Source: Actinomycetes bacterium (lineage in GTDB: Bacteria > Actinomycetota > Actinomycetes > Actinomycetales > Microbacteriaceae). Taken from it: a stretch of 16,580 nucleotides of DNA. Made by a program: the position numbers and the translations under genes. This document shows positions 9,422-16,580 of this stretch, piece by piece (the first letter of the stretch is position 1; every line of letters begins with the position of its first letter). The notes below the pieces were generated by a model. That model saw only the letters and a list, made by a program, of their open reading frames with translations, searched no databases and was not told the origin of the DNA. The stretch is taken from positions 1 to 16,580 of the forward strand of contig JAEXHA010000066.1 in the NCBI GenBank assembly GCA_023450335.1, read 5' to 3'.

Positions 9422-9435
9422 GCAAAGCGTTTTCC
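9422..9435. promoter_or_regulatory. LacI-type operator candidate upstream of the lipoprotein gene
   Basis: The 14-mer GCAAAGCGTTTTCC has the AAAnCGnTTT core with a central CG that is typical of LacI-family operators, plus an outer G/C pair. It lies 109 nt before the TTG start. No regulator gene is in the window. The promoter itself (-35/-10) cannot be assigned with confidence; TAGTGT (9382-9387) and TAACTT just upstream are weak -10 options. Confidence 0.35.
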
Positions 9436-9509
9436 GCCGCAAAGGTTACAAATCCGCAATCTATCCGGCCGACACCGGGCAACGTGCGCGCCGAAACACC
9501 TGATCAGCG

Positions 9510-9525
9510 GGATGCCGCGGCATCC
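9510..9525 (-). terminator. Palindromic terminator candidate after the mannose-1-phosphate guanylyltransferase gene
   Basis: GGATGCCGCGGCATCC is a perfect 16-bp palindrome beginning two bases after the TGA stop at 9528-9530. In RNA it would fold as a 6-bp stem with a CGCG loop. No U-run follows. Confidence 0.5.
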
Positions 9526-9527
9526 AC

Positions 9528-10643
9528 TCAGAGGACGTCGCCGCGCCCGGTGAGTTTGAGCGCATCCACGACGTTCTTGACGCGCTGGGCGTTCTCGCTC
9601 GTGGTGACCAGCAGTGCGTCGGGGGTGTCGACCACGACGATGTCCTTGACCCCGATGAGGCTGATGACCCGGGATGTGTGGCTGACCACGATGCCGCTCG
9701 CGGCGTCCGACAGGATGCGGGCGTTCTCCCCCAGGATCGCCAGGTCGTTCTTCCGACCGTGCGAGTTCAGTTTCGCGAGGCTCGCGAAGTCCCCCACGTC
9801 GTCCCAATCGAAGTGTCCGGGCACGACCGCCAGCCGGCCCTTCTCGGCGGCCGGCTCGGCGACGACGTAGTCGATGGCGATCTTGGCGAGCTTGGGCCAG
9901 ACGCGGTCCACGACCGGGCCGCGGCGGTCACGGTCATCCCACGCCTCGGCGAGCTCGAGCAGCCCGGCGTGCAGCTCGGGACTGTTCGCCTTGATCTCCT
10001 CGAGCAGCACATCGGCGCGTGAGATGAACATCCCCGCGTTCCACAGGTAGTCGCGCGACTGCACGTACTCCTTGGCGGTCTCGAGGTCGGGCTTCTCGAC
10101 GAACCGCTCGACCAGCGCACCCTCAGGCGCCCCCTCGACGGCGAGCATGTCGGCCTTCTTGATGTACCCGAAGCCCACGGAAGGCTCGGTCGGGGTGATG
10201 CCGATCGTGCAGACGTAGCCTTCACGGGCGATCGCGACCGCCTGCTGAACGGCCCAGTGGAAGACCGGCAGCACACGGATCACGTGATCGGCGGCGAACG
10301 AGCCGATGATCACGTCAGGGTCCCGGCGGTGCAGGATGGCGGCGGCCAGCCCGATGGCGGCCGCCGAGTCGCGCGGTTCGGACTCGAGGAAGACGTTGTG
10401 GTCGGGAATGCCGGGAAGCTGCTCTTCGACCGCGGCGCGGTGCGCGCGCCCGGTGACCACCGCGATGCGATCGGGGCCGGCGAGCGGCTCGAGCCGGTCC
10501 CACGTGTCGCGCAGCAGCGAATGCCCCGACCCGGTCAGGTCGTGCAGGAATTTGGGCGCGTCAGCCCGCGACAGCGGCCACAGCCGACTGCCGACGCCGC
10601 CGGCGGGGATCACAGCGTAGAAGTCCTCGATGCGGTCGACCAT
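9528..10643 (-). CDS. manC: Mannose-1-phosphate guanylyltransferase
   Basis: Makes GDP-mannose from mannose 1-phosphate and GTP in the cytoplasm, feeding glycolipid, glycan and mannosylation pathways. The nucleotidyltransferase signature is near the N-terminus: AVIPAGGVGSRLWPLSR followed by PKFL. SEPRDSAAAIGLAA, FVEKPD, YLWNAGMF and FDWDDVGDF follow in the usual order. At 371 residues it is the short single-domain form, without the C-terminal phosphomannose isomerase domain of long ManC proteins. The frame is open further upstream, but ATG at 10643 fits the conserved start and has TACGCT exactly 6 nt before it with no SD, suggesting a leaderless mRNA. It is transcribed divergently from sdhC and has no functional link to either neighbour. 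The symbol follows common usage; manB is also used in actinobacteria. Confidence 0.9.
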   Translation of the reverse strand: MVDRIEDFYAVIPAGGVGSRLWPLSRADAPKFLHDLTGSGHSLLRDTWDRLEPLAGPDRIAVVTGRAHRAAVEEQLPGIPDHNVFLESEPRDSAAAIGLAAAILHRRDPDVIIGSFAADHVIRVLPVFHWAVQQAVAIAREGYVCTIGITPTEPSVGFGYIKKADMLAVEGAPEGALVERFVEKPDLETAKEYVQSRDYLWNAGMFISRADVLLEEIKANSPELHAGLLELAEAWDDRDRRGPVVDRVWPKLAKIAIDYVVAEPAAEKGRLAVVPGHFDWDDVGDFASLAKLNSHGRKNDLAILGENARILSDAASGIVVSHTSRVISLIGVKDIVVVDTPDALLVTTSENAQRVKNVVDALKLTGRGDVL

Positions 10644-10649
10644 GGTTCG

Positions 10650-10655
10650 AGCGTA
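10650..10655 (-). promoter_or_regulatory. Candidate -10 box for a leaderless manC transcript
   Basis: TACGCT on the minus strand ends 6 nt before ATG at 10643. There is no SD between, so transcription would start at the start codon. No clear -35 is seen. Confidence 0.45.
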
Positions 10656-10681
10656 CCGGCGCCCGGTCGCAGGCTGGTTTA

Positions 10682-10695
10682 TCTCGACATCGAGA
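10682..10695. promoter_or_regulatory. Palindromic operator candidate in the manC-sdhC divergent region
   Basis: TCTCGA-CA-TCGAGA is a perfect inverted repeat with a 2-bp spacer. Ignoring one mismatch, it extends outward by a T/A pair (10680/10697). It lies 39 bp upstream of manC and 141 bp upstream of sdhC. Four bases downstream is TAGGGT (10700-10705), a -10-like hexamer for the sdh direction, so a bound protein would cover that promoter. The regulator is unknown. Confidence 0.5.
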
Positions 10696-10699
10696 CAGT

Positions 10700-10742
10700 T
10701 AGGGTGTCCTTCGTCGCCGGTTGCCAAAGTCGGGAATAGGAT
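10700..10742 (+). promoter_or_regulatory. Possible sdhCDAB promoter elements
   Basis: Two -10-like hexamers precede sdhC: TAGGGT at 10700-10705 and TAGGAT at 10737-10742. Neither has a good -35 at 16-18 bp. Either would give an untranslated leader of roughly 90-130 nt before the SD-led GTG at 10836. An 8-bp palindrome, GGGCGCCC (10805-10812), lies shortly before the SD. Confidence 0.3.
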
Positions 10743-10835
10743 GGCGGTGCGCCCGTGTGCGACGACGGGGTCCTCCTCAGGGAGTCGAAAGATCCACGCC
10801 GTGGGGGCGCCCGTTCACACCAAGGGAGGACGACC

Positions 10836-11270
10836 GTGTCTACAGCAGCACGCGTCACACCGTCGGTATCCGAGACCACCTCACCCACGCCGCGCGGCAC
10901 TCTGTACCGTGGCGGCGAAGGCATGTGGTCCTGGGTTCTGCATCGCATCACCGGCATCGCCATCTACTTCTTCCTGCTGGTTCACGTGCTCGATACGGCG
11001 CTGATCCGCCTGTCGCCCGAGGCGTACGACGCCGTGATCGGCACGTACAAGAACCCGATCATGGGCCTGGGCGAAGTCGCCCTGGTCGCCGCGATCGTCT
11101 ACCACGCGTTCAACGGCCTGCGCATCATCGCCGTCGATCTGTGGCCGTGGGCCACGCGCCACCAGCGTCAGCTGTGGTGGGGTGTGCTGGCGGTGTGGGC
11201 GGTGACCGTCGCCGGATTCAGCGCGCGTCACATCCCGAACGTGTTCTCGCAGCTGGGAGGGACCCACTGA
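10836..11270 (+). CDS. sdhC: Succinate dehydrogenase cytochrome b556 subunit
   Basis: Membrane anchor subunit of respiratory complex II that helps bind haem b and quinone (menaquinone is expected in actinobacteria). The 144-residue protein has an N-terminal segment RGGEGMWSWVLHRITG, matching the SdhC 'HRxTG' signature. Three hydrophobic helices follow; the second carries VYHAFNGLR, whose His is the likely haem ligand. GTG at 10836 has GGGAGGA 5 nt upstream. The frame is open to a GTG at 10755, but that extension is unlike the family. The stop overlaps the sdhD ATG by one base (TGATG). First gene of sdhCDAB. Confidence 0.92.
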   Translation: MSTAARVTPSVSETTSPTPRGTLYRGGEGMWSWVLHRITGIAIYFFLLVHVLDTALIRLSPEAYDAVIGTYKNPIMGLGEVALVAAIVYHAFNGLRIIAVDLWPWATRHQRQLWWGVLAVWAVTVAGFSARHIPNVFSQLGGTH

Positions 11271-11722
11271 TGACCGCCGACACGCTCGCCGCACCCCGCT
11301 CCGCGCAGGTGCGCCGCAAGGGCAGCAACCTCGAGAAGTGGGGCTGGATCTACATGCGCGCCTCGGGCGTGCTGCTGGTGGTCCTGATCTTCGGGCATCT
11401 CTTCGTCAACCTGATGCTCGGCGAGGGCATCCACGGTATCGACTTCGCGTTCGTCGCCGGAAAGTTCGCCGACCCGTTCTGGCAATGGTGGGACGTGCTG
11501 ATGCTGTGGCTGGCGCTCATCCACGGCGCGAACGGCATGCGCACCATCGTCAACGACTACGTCACGGGCGAGACCACCCGCAAGGTACTGGTCTGGGCCG
11601 TGTGGATCGCTTCGGCCTTCCTCATCCTCCTCGGCACCCTCGTCGTGTTCACCTTCGACCCCTGCCTGGGCGTCGAGAACAGCACGACGGAGTGGCTGAT
11701 CGAGATGTGCGCGGCACGATAA
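11270..11722 (+). CDS. sdhD: Succinate dehydrogenase hydrophobic anchor subunit
   Basis: Second membrane anchor of complex II. The 150-residue protein has a soluble N-terminus of about 28 residues, then three hydrophobic helices (around SGVLLVVLIFGHLFVNL, VLMLWLALIHGANGMR and VWAVWIASAFLILLG). His residues in the first two (GHLF, LIHGANG) are candidates for haem or quinone contacts. The ATG shares one base with the sdhC stop, with GGGAGG 9 nt upstream. It is followed 25 nt later by sdhA. Identity rests on position in the operon as well as the LIHGANGMR motif, because SdhD sequences diverge strongly. Confidence 0.9.
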   Translation: MTADTLAAPRSAQVRRKGSNLEKWGWIYMRASGVLLVVLIFGHLFVNLMLGEGIHGIDFAFVAGKFADPFWQWWDVLMLWLALIHGANGMRTIVNDYVTGETTRKVLVWAVWIASAFLILLGTLVVFTFDPCLGVENSTTEWLIEMCAAR

Positions 11723-11747
11723 CGAACGAGAGCAGAGGCACCCCCAC

Positions 11748-13574
11748 GTGAGCACCCCCACCGCCGACAGCTACGTCAAGGACGGCGTCCACTACCACCA
11801 GTTCGACATCGTGATCGTCGGGGCCGGCGGCGCCGGTATGCGTGCGGCGATCGAGGCCGGACCCGGCGCGAAGACCGCCGTGATCACGAAGCTCTACCCG
11901 ACCCGTTCGCACACCGGTGCGGCGCAGGGCGGGATGGCTGCGGCCCTGGCCAACGTCGAAGAGGATTCGTGGGAGTGGCACACCTTCGACACGGTCAAGG
12001 GCGGCGACTACCTCGTCGACCAGGACGCGGCGGAGATCCTCGCCAAGGAGGCCATCGACGCGGTCATCGACCTCGAGAACATGGGCCTGCCGTTCAACCG
12101 CACCCCCGAGGGCAAGATCGACCAGCGCCGATTCGGCGGCCACACCGCCGAGCACGGCAAGACCCCCGTGCGTCGCGCGTGCTATGCCGCCGACCGCACC
12201 GGCCACATGATCCTGCAGACGCTGTTCCAGAACTGCGTGAAGCTGGGCATCAACTTCTTCAACGAGTTCTACGCGCTCGACCTCATCACAGTGAAGGACG
12301 CCGACGGCGCCACCCAGATCGCCGGCGTCGTCGCCTACGAGCTGGCCACCGGCGAGCTGCACGTGTTCCACTCCAAGGCCGTCATCTTCGCGACCGGCGG
12401 CTTCGGCAAGGTCTTCAAGACAACCTCGAACGCGCACACCCTCACCGGCGACGGCGTGGGCATCATCTGGCGCAAGGGACTGCCGCTGGAGGACATCGAG
12501 TTCTTCCAGTTCCATCCGACGGGCCTGGCCGGCCTCGGCATCCTCCTGACCGAGGGCGCCCGCGGCGAAGGCGCGATCCTGCGCAATGCGTCCGGCGAGC
12601 GGTTCATGGAGCGTTACGCCCCCACGATCAAAGACCTCGCCCCGCGCGACATCGTCGCCCGCTGCATGGTCAAGGAGGTCCTCGAGGGGCGCGGCGCCGG
12701 TCCTGACAAGGACTACGTCTACCTCGACTGCACCCACCTGGGCGCGGAGGTCCTCGAGACCAAGCTGCCCGACATCACCGAGTTCGCCCGCACCTACCTG
12801 GGCGTCGACCCGGTCGTGGAACCGGTGCCGGTGATGCCGACCGCCCACTATGCGATGGGCGGCATCCCGACCAACAACAACGGCGAGGTGCTCGCCGACA
12901 ACACGACCGTCGTGCCGGGCCTGTACGCCGCCGGGGAGTGCGCGTGCGTGTCGGTGCACGGCGCCAACCGGCTGGGGACCAACTCGCTGCTGGACATCAA
13001 CGTGTTCGGCAAGCGCAGCGGTCGCAACGCGGTCGCGTACGTTCAGACCGCCGACTTCGTGCCCCTGCCGGAGGACCCGGCCCGCGAGACCCGCGAGATG
13101 CTCGAGGGGCTGCGCAACAACCCGGGCACCGAGCGCATCGCCGTGCTGCGCAAGAAGCTGCAGGACGAGATGGATGCCAACGCACAGGTGTTCCGCACCG
13201 AAGAGACGCTGACCAACGTCATGGGCACGATCCACGACCTGCGCCAGCGCTACAAGAACGTGCACGTCGACGACAAGGGCAAGCGGTTCAACACCGACCT
13301 GCTCGAGGCCGTCGAGCTGGGCTTCCTGCTCGACCTCGCGGAGATCATCGCCTACGCCGCCCGCAACCGCAAGGAGAGCCGCGGCGGCCACATGCGCGAG
13401 GACTACCCCGACCGCGACGATGAGAACTACATGCAGCACACGATGGCCTACCTCACCGGTGACCCCCATTCGCCGGACCCCGAGGACCACATCCGGCTCG
13501 ACTGGAAGCCCGTCGTGTTCACCAAGAACGCGCAGGGAGAGCTGAACTATCCCCCGCTGGAGAGGAAGTACTGA
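11748..13574 (+). CDS. sdhA: Succinate dehydrogenase flavoprotein subunit
   Basis: Oxidises succinate to fumarate in the TCA cycle and passes electrons to SdhB. The 608-residue length is usual. FAD-binding motif GAGGAG is at residues 25-30, and His55 in RSHTGAAQGG is the expected covalent FAD site. HPTG (His256), EGARGEG and Arg300 in APRDIVAR belong to the active site and capping region. PTAHYAMGGIPTN and HGANRLGTNSLLD close the FAD domain, followed by the helical C-terminal domain ending in a Tyr-rich tail. GTG at 11748 is preceded by AGAGG 9 nt upstream. The stop overlaps the sdhB ATG by one base. Confidence 0.97.
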   Translation: MSTPTADSYVKDGVHYHQFDIVIVGAGGAGMRAAIEAGPGAKTAVITKLYPTRSHTGAAQGGMAAALANVEEDSWEWHTFDTVKGGDYLVDQDAAEILAKEAIDAVIDLENMGLPFNRTPEGKIDQRRFGGHTAEHGKTPVRRACYAADRTGHMILQTLFQNCVKLGINFFNEFYALDLITVKDADGATQIAGVVAYELATGELHVFHSKAVIFATGGFGKVFKTTSNAHTLTGDGVGIIWRKGLPLEDIEFFQFHPTGLAGLGILLTEGARGEGAILRNASGERFMERYAPTIKDLAPRDIVARCMVKEVLEGRGAGPDKDYVYLDCTHLGAEVLETKLPDITEFARTYLGVDPVVEPVPVMPTAHYAMGGIPTNNNGEVLADNTTVVPGLYAAGECACVSVHGANRLGTNSLLDINVFGKRSGRNAVAYVQTADFVPLPEDPARETREMLEGLRNNPGTERIAVLRKKLQDEMDANAQVFRTEETLTNVMGTIHDLRQRYKNVHVDDKGKRFNTDLLEAVELGFLLDLAEIIAYAARNRKESRGGHMREDYPDRDDENYMQHTMAYLTGDPHSPDPEDHIRLDWKPVVFTKNAQGELNYPPLERKY

Positions 13575-14329
13575 TGACCCTCGTCGCTGAAGAGACCACC
13601 GTCGCCGACGACTCCGGCATCCAGTCATATCTGGTGACGTTCATCATCCGTCGCTTCGACCCGGAGCAGGACGCCGAGCCGCGCTGGGTGGACTACGACG
13701 TCGAGATGTATCCGACCGACCGCGTGCTCGACGCGCTGCACAAGATCAAATGGGAGGTCGACGGCTCGCTGTCGTTCCGCCGGTCGTGCGCCCACGGCAT
13801 CTGCGGGTCGGACGCCATGCGCATCAACGGACGCAACCGTCTGGCCTGCAAGACGCTGATCAAGGACCTCGACATCTCGAAGCCGATCTACGTCGAGGCG
13901 ATCAAGGGTCTGCCGCTGGAGAAGGACCTCATCGTCGACATGGAGCCGTTCTTCGCGTCGTACCGCGAGGTGCAGCCGTTCCTCATTGCGAACTCGACCC
14001 CCGAACCGGGCAAGGAGCGCGTCCAGTCGATCACCGACCGCGCGATCTTCGACGACACCACCAAGTGCATCCTGTGCGCGGCCTGCACCTCGTCCTGCCC
14101 CGTGTTCTGGACCGACGGCCAGTACTTCGGTCCCGCCGCGATCGTGAACGCACACCGGTTCATCTTCGACTCGCGCGACGACGCGGGCGATGTGCGTCTG
14201 GACATCCTGAACGACAAGGAAGGCGTGTGGCGTTGCCGCACGACCTTCAACTGCACCGAGGCCTGCCCGCGCGGCATCGAGGTCACCAAGGCGATCGCCG
14301 AGGTGAAGCAGGCCATCATGCGCGGCTGA
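13574..14329 (+). CDS. sdhB: Succinate dehydrogenase iron-sulfur subunit
   Basis: Carries electrons from SdhA flavin to quinone through three Fe-S clusters. The 251-residue protein has the [2Fe-2S] site Cys72, Cys77, Asp80, Cys92, with Asp in the third position as in E. coli SdhB. CILCAACTSSCP gives Cys165, 168, 171 and 175; CRTTFNCTEACP gives Cys221, 227 and 231. By family rule Cys165/168/171/231 bind [4Fe-4S] and Cys175/221/227 bind [3Fe-4S]. ATG at 13574 overlaps the sdhA stop (TGATG) with AGAGGA 7 nt upstream. No strong terminator follows before the next gene, 49 nt later. Confidence 0.97.
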   Translation: MTLVAEETTVADDSGIQSYLVTFIIRRFDPEQDAEPRWVDYDVEMYPTDRVLDALHKIKWEVDGSLSFRRSCAHGICGSDAMRINGRNRLACKTLIKDLDISKPIYVEAIKGLPLEKDLIVDMEPFFASYREVQPFLIANSTPEPGKERVQSITDRAIFDDTTKCILCAACTSSCPVFWTDGQYFGPAAIVNAHRFIFDSRDDAGDVRLDILNDKEGVWRCRTTFNCTEACPRGIEVTKAIAEVKQAIMRG

Positions 14330-14343
14330 TCGGCGTTCGGCGC

Positions 14344-14372
14344 GCGACACCGGGACATCGGATCGATAGCCT
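14344..14372 (+). promoter_or_regulatory. Candidate promoter of the YihY-family gene, leaderless
   Basis: GCGACA (14344-14349; four of six match TTGACA), a 17-bp spacer, then TAGCCT (14367-14372), which ends 6 nt before GTG at 14379. No SD is present. It implies transcription independent of sdhCDAB and starting at the start codon. Confidence 0.55.
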
Positions 14373-14378
14373 GGCACC

Positions 14379-15617
14379 GTGACCGACAAGCTCAGCCACG
14401 CGCGGGCGCGCGATGCTGTCGATGCCGCGGTACGCGAAGAGGAGTCCCTGCGGGCGCGGTGGGAGTCGACCCAGAGCGCCCTGCGCGAGCGTCTGGATGA
14501 GCCGATCGCCCGCGCCACGGCGATCACGAAGCGCACCTTGGCGTGGTTTCCGGTGCGGGTGTGGCGCCACTTCCTGCAGCACAACGGCTTTCTGCTGGCC
14601 GCCGGAGTCAGCTATCAGGCTTTGTTCGCGGTGTTCGCCGGCATCTACGTGGCCTTCGCGATCGCGGGACTGTGGCTCGGCGGCAGTGCCGACGCCATCG
14701 ACGCGCTCATCGTGATCATCAACAGCTACATCCCCAACCTGATCCTCCCCGAAGGCGCCGGCGGCCTGTTCACGACCGAGCAGGTCACCGCGATCGCCAC
14801 CAGCAGCACCGGCGTACTGGCCGTGACCGGTGCGATCGCCATCATCGTGGCGGTATGGACGGCGATCGGCTTCGTGACCTTCGCGCGCCGGGCGGTGCGC
14901 GACATCTTCGGGCTGCGCCCGGATCTGCGCAACTACGTGGTGCTCAAAGCGCGCGATCTGGTCGCGGCGGTCGTGTTCGGCGTCGCTCTGATCGTCGGAT
15001 CGGCGATGAGCGCCGCCGGTACCTGGGCCCTCGAGCTCATCTTCGGGCTGTTCGGCTGGGACACCCGATCGGGCTGGTTCGGCTTCGGACTGCGCATCGC
15101 GACGGTCGTGGTGTCCTTCTCGCTGTACACGCTCGCCCTTGCCGCACTCGTGCGGTTCTTGACCGGCACGTCGCTGCAGTGGCGCTCGATCTGGACCGGG
15201 GCGATGCTCGGCGGGGCGGCGCTGACGGTCCTGCAGCTCGCCGCCGGCATCCTGCTGCTGTACACACCGGCCAACCCGCTGCTGGCGACCTTCGCGGTGT
15301 TCATCGGTCTGCTGCTGTGGTTCCGGATCGTGGGGGTCATCATCCTGGTCGCGGCCGCGTGGATCGCCGTCGGCGCGGAGGACGGCGACCATCCGCTCGT
15401 CGAGCCCACCGAGGCCGAGCGTCTGGTCGCCGAGCACGCGGCGCTCGTGGTGGCCGCGCGGGTGCGGCTGCGCACCGCGCGCGAAGCTCGCGCGGCGGCT
15501 CCGTGGTACCGCGCCTGGGGCGCCGATCGTGCCGTGCGTGAGGCGATCGATGAGCTGCATGCCGTCGAGGCGGCGGCTCCCCCGGCGCCGACGCAGCGCA
15601 TCAGCCTGTTCGAATGA
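14379..15617 (+). CDS. YihY/BrkB-family inner membrane protein
   Basis: This 412-residue protein has a charged, probably helical N-terminus of about 65 residues. About six hydrophobic segments follow, spread over residues 75-330, and then an Arg/Ala/Glu-rich soluble tail of about 75 residues. AAGVSYQALFAVFAG at the first membrane segment matches the YihY/BrkB (formerly 'ribonuclease BN') pattern, and the late LLLWFRIVGVIILVAAAW segment is also family-like. The biochemical role of the family is not settled; the old RNase BN label was an error. A membrane-envelope function is the safest reading. GTG at 14379 is preferred for the promoter geometry just upstream. It stands alone between sdhB and xth. 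Confidence 0.85.
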   Translation: MTDKLSHARARDAVDAAVREEESLRARWESTQSALRERLDEPIARATAITKRTLAWFPVRVWRHFLQHNGFLLAAGVSYQALFAVFAGIYVAFAIAGLWLGGSADAIDALIVIINSYIPNLILPEGAGGLFTTEQVTAIATSSTGVLAVTGAIAIIVAVWTAIGFVTFARRAVRDIFGLRPDLRNYVVLKARDLVAAVVFGVALIVGSAMSAAGTWALELIFGLFGWDTRSGWFGFGLRIATVVVSFSLYTLALAALVRFLTGTSLQWRSIWTGAMLGGAALTVLQLAAGILLLYTPANPLLATFAVFIGLLLWFRIVGVIILVAAAWIAVGAEDGDHPLVEPTEAERLVAEHAALVVAARVRLRTAREARAAAPWYRAWGADRAVREAIDELHAVEAAAPPAPTQRISLFE

Positions 15618-15636
15618 GGGTGTCGCCGGTCACGCT

Positions 15637-15642
15637 TAGGCT
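15637..15642 (+). promoter_or_regulatory. Candidate -10 box for a leaderless exonuclease III transcript
   Basis: TAGGCT ends 6 nt before GTG at 15649, with no SD between. No convincing -35 is visible in the 31-nt gap after the previous gene or inside its end. Confidence 0.45.
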
Positions 15643-15648
15643 TGTCCG

Positions 15649-16491
15649 GTGCCCCGAAAACTCCGCATCGCCTCGGTCAACGTCAACGGTATCCGCGCCG
15701 CCGCGCGCAAGGGGATGCACCCCTGGCTCGAGCAGGCAGATGTCGACATCCTGACGCTGCAAGAGGTGCGCGCCGACGCCGACGCCCTGGCCGCGGCACT
15801 GCCGGGGTGGCAGGTCATCGGCGACGAGGCGCTCACGAAGGGTCGCGCCGGTGTCGCCATCGCGATGCGCGAGCCGTTCGGTCTGTGGCGCGCTGAATTC
15901 GGCGACGGGTCGTTCGATGCGAAGGGCCGATGGATCGAGGCCGACATCGAGGTCGACGGTGAACTCGTGACCGTCATCAGCGCCTACGTCTACACCGGCG
16001 AGGACGGCACCGAGAAGCAGGTCGCCAAGTATGCCTTCCTCGATGCGATGGAGACACGGATGCCGCAGTTGAGCGGCGGTCTGGCCCTCATCACCGGTGA
16101 TCTCAACGTCGGCCACCGCGAACTCGACATCCGCAACTGGAAGGGCAACGTCAAAAAGGCCGGCTTCCTGCCTCGCGAGCGCGCCTACTTCGACCGGTTC
16201 ACCGGCGCTGCCGGCGCCGAGGTCGAGTGCGTGGACGGCACCCGCGGCACGGGGCTCGGCTGGGTCGACGTGGGCCGCCGCTTCCACGGCGAGGTCGACG
16301 GCCCCTACTCGTGGTGGTCGAACCGCGGCAAGGCGTTCGACAACGACACCGGCTGGCGTATCGACTACCACCTCGCCTCTCCCTCGCTGGCCGAACGTGT
16401 GACCGACTACCACATCGTGCGTGCGCCGTCGTGGGACACGCGATGGAGCGATCACGCACCCGTCGTCGCCGACTACACCCTGGGGTCGTGA
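15649..16491 (+). CDS. xth: Exodeoxyribonuclease III / AP endonuclease
   Basis: Mg-dependent DNA repair nuclease of the exonuclease-endonuclease-phosphatase fold; cuts at abasic sites and degrades from 3' ends of duplex DNA. The 280-residue protein shows all family boxes in order: NVNGIRAA near residue 11, LQEVRAD (metal-binding Glu), GRWIEAD, SAYVYTGE, ITGDLNVGHRELDI with the Asp/Asn pair, WWSNRGKAFDNDTGWRIDY, and the C-terminal SDHAPV with the catalytic Asp-His. It starts at GTG 15649, 31 nt after the YihY gene, with a likely leaderless start. The xth/xthA label follows the ExoIII branch; actinobacteria often carry more than one such gene, so the exact paralogue is open. Confidence 0.93.
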   Translation: MPRKLRIASVNVNGIRAAARKGMHPWLEQADVDILTLQEVRADADALAAALPGWQVIGDEALTKGRAGVAIAMREPFGLWRAEFGDGSFDAKGRWIEADIEVDGELVTVISAYVYTGEDGTEKQVAKYAFLDAMETRMPQLSGGLALITGDLNVGHRELDIRNWKGNVKKAGFLPRERAYFDRFTGAAGAEVECVDGTRGTGLGWVDVGRRFHGEVDGPYSWWSNRGKAFDNDTGWRIDYHLASPSLAERVTDYHIVRAPSWDTRWSDHAPVVADYTLGS

Positions 16492-16493
16492 CC

Positions 16494-16560
16494 GGTGCGG
16501 CCGGGCCGTCTCTGCGGCGGGCCGGGCCGGCTGCGGCGGCCGGGTCGGCGGCGGATCGGC
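16494..16560. repeat. G/C-rich degenerate tandem repeat after the exonuclease gene
   Basis: CTGCGGCGG occurs at 16512-16520 and 16531-16539 (period 19), each followed by a CCGGG-type stretch; a third, worse copy begins near 16495. A 5-bp stem CCGGC/GCCGG can form in the second unit. I see no gene, SD or T-run in the final 89 bases. It may include a terminator or simply be low-complexity spacer. Confidence 0.45.
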
Positions 16561-16580
16561 GGCGTCTGACCGGGTGAACC

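Noticed and set aside
9314..9527. A purine or other known riboswitch in the lipoprotein leader
   Set aside because: I could not find the conserved core of any class I know; only the duplicated G/C hairpins are visible.
10721..10742. TTGCCA...TAGGAT as an sdhC sigma70-type promoter
   Set aside because: The spacer is only 10 bp, too short for a -35/-10 pair; only the -10-like element is kept as a weak possibility.
10755..10835. A 27-codon N-terminal extension of sdhC
   Set aside because: The downstream GTG has a strong SD at the right distance, and the extension does not look like an SdhC N-terminus.
11649..13628. A long open frame on the minus strand opposite sdhA
   Set aside because: The frame mirrors sdhA, whose high third-position G/C removes stops on the other strand. 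Its translation is Val/Asp/His-rich with no domain, and sdhA is certain.

Overview
The window reads as chromosome from a high-GC actinobacterium, most likely Microbacteriaceae and perhaps Microbacterium. Support for this: very G/C-rich third codon positions, GTG and TTG starts, several SD-less starts with a -10-like hexamer just upstream, and Actinobacteria-like protein variants. The genus is inferred; no rRNA or other marker is present.

Layout. 9-965 (+): an extended SDR epimerase/dehydratase, which converges on the next block across a short spacer with small hairpins and a 31-bp tandem repeat. 1120-9313 (-): a nucleoside uptake and salvage block. In transcription order it runs BMP-family lipoprotein, two-domain ABC ATPase, two permeases, cytidine deaminase (cdd), thymidine phosphorylase (deoA) and adenosine deaminase (add). 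9528-10643 (-): a mannose-1-phosphate guanylyltransferase. 10836-14329 (+), divergent from it: the complete sdhCDAB succinate dehydrogenase operon. 14379-15617 (+): a YihY/BrkB-family membrane protein. 15649-16491 (+): an ExoIII-family AP endonuclease. The last 89 bases are a G/C-rich degenerate repeat with no gene.

How it fits together. The lipoprotein would capture nucleosides outside the membrane and the ABC proteins would import them. Cdd then deaminates cytidine and deoxycytidine, DeoA phosphorolyses thymidine or deoxyuridine, and Add turns adenosine into inosine. From the ATPase to deoA the genes overlap by 4 nt or lie within 2 nt; add follows after 16 nt with its own SD. The lipoprotein gene is set apart by a 13-bp perfect hairpin and the ATPase gene appears to have its own leaderless start, so binding protein and import machinery are probably made in different amounts.

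I found no mobile element, CRISPR array, tRNA, rRNA, defence system or clearly new gene cluster. The genes are ordinary. What deserves a second look is non-coding: four genes with TANNNT exactly 6 nt before the start codon, a duplicated hairpin in the lipoprotein leader, the inter-cistronic hairpin, a LacI-type operator candidate, and a palindrome between the manC-like gene and sdhC.
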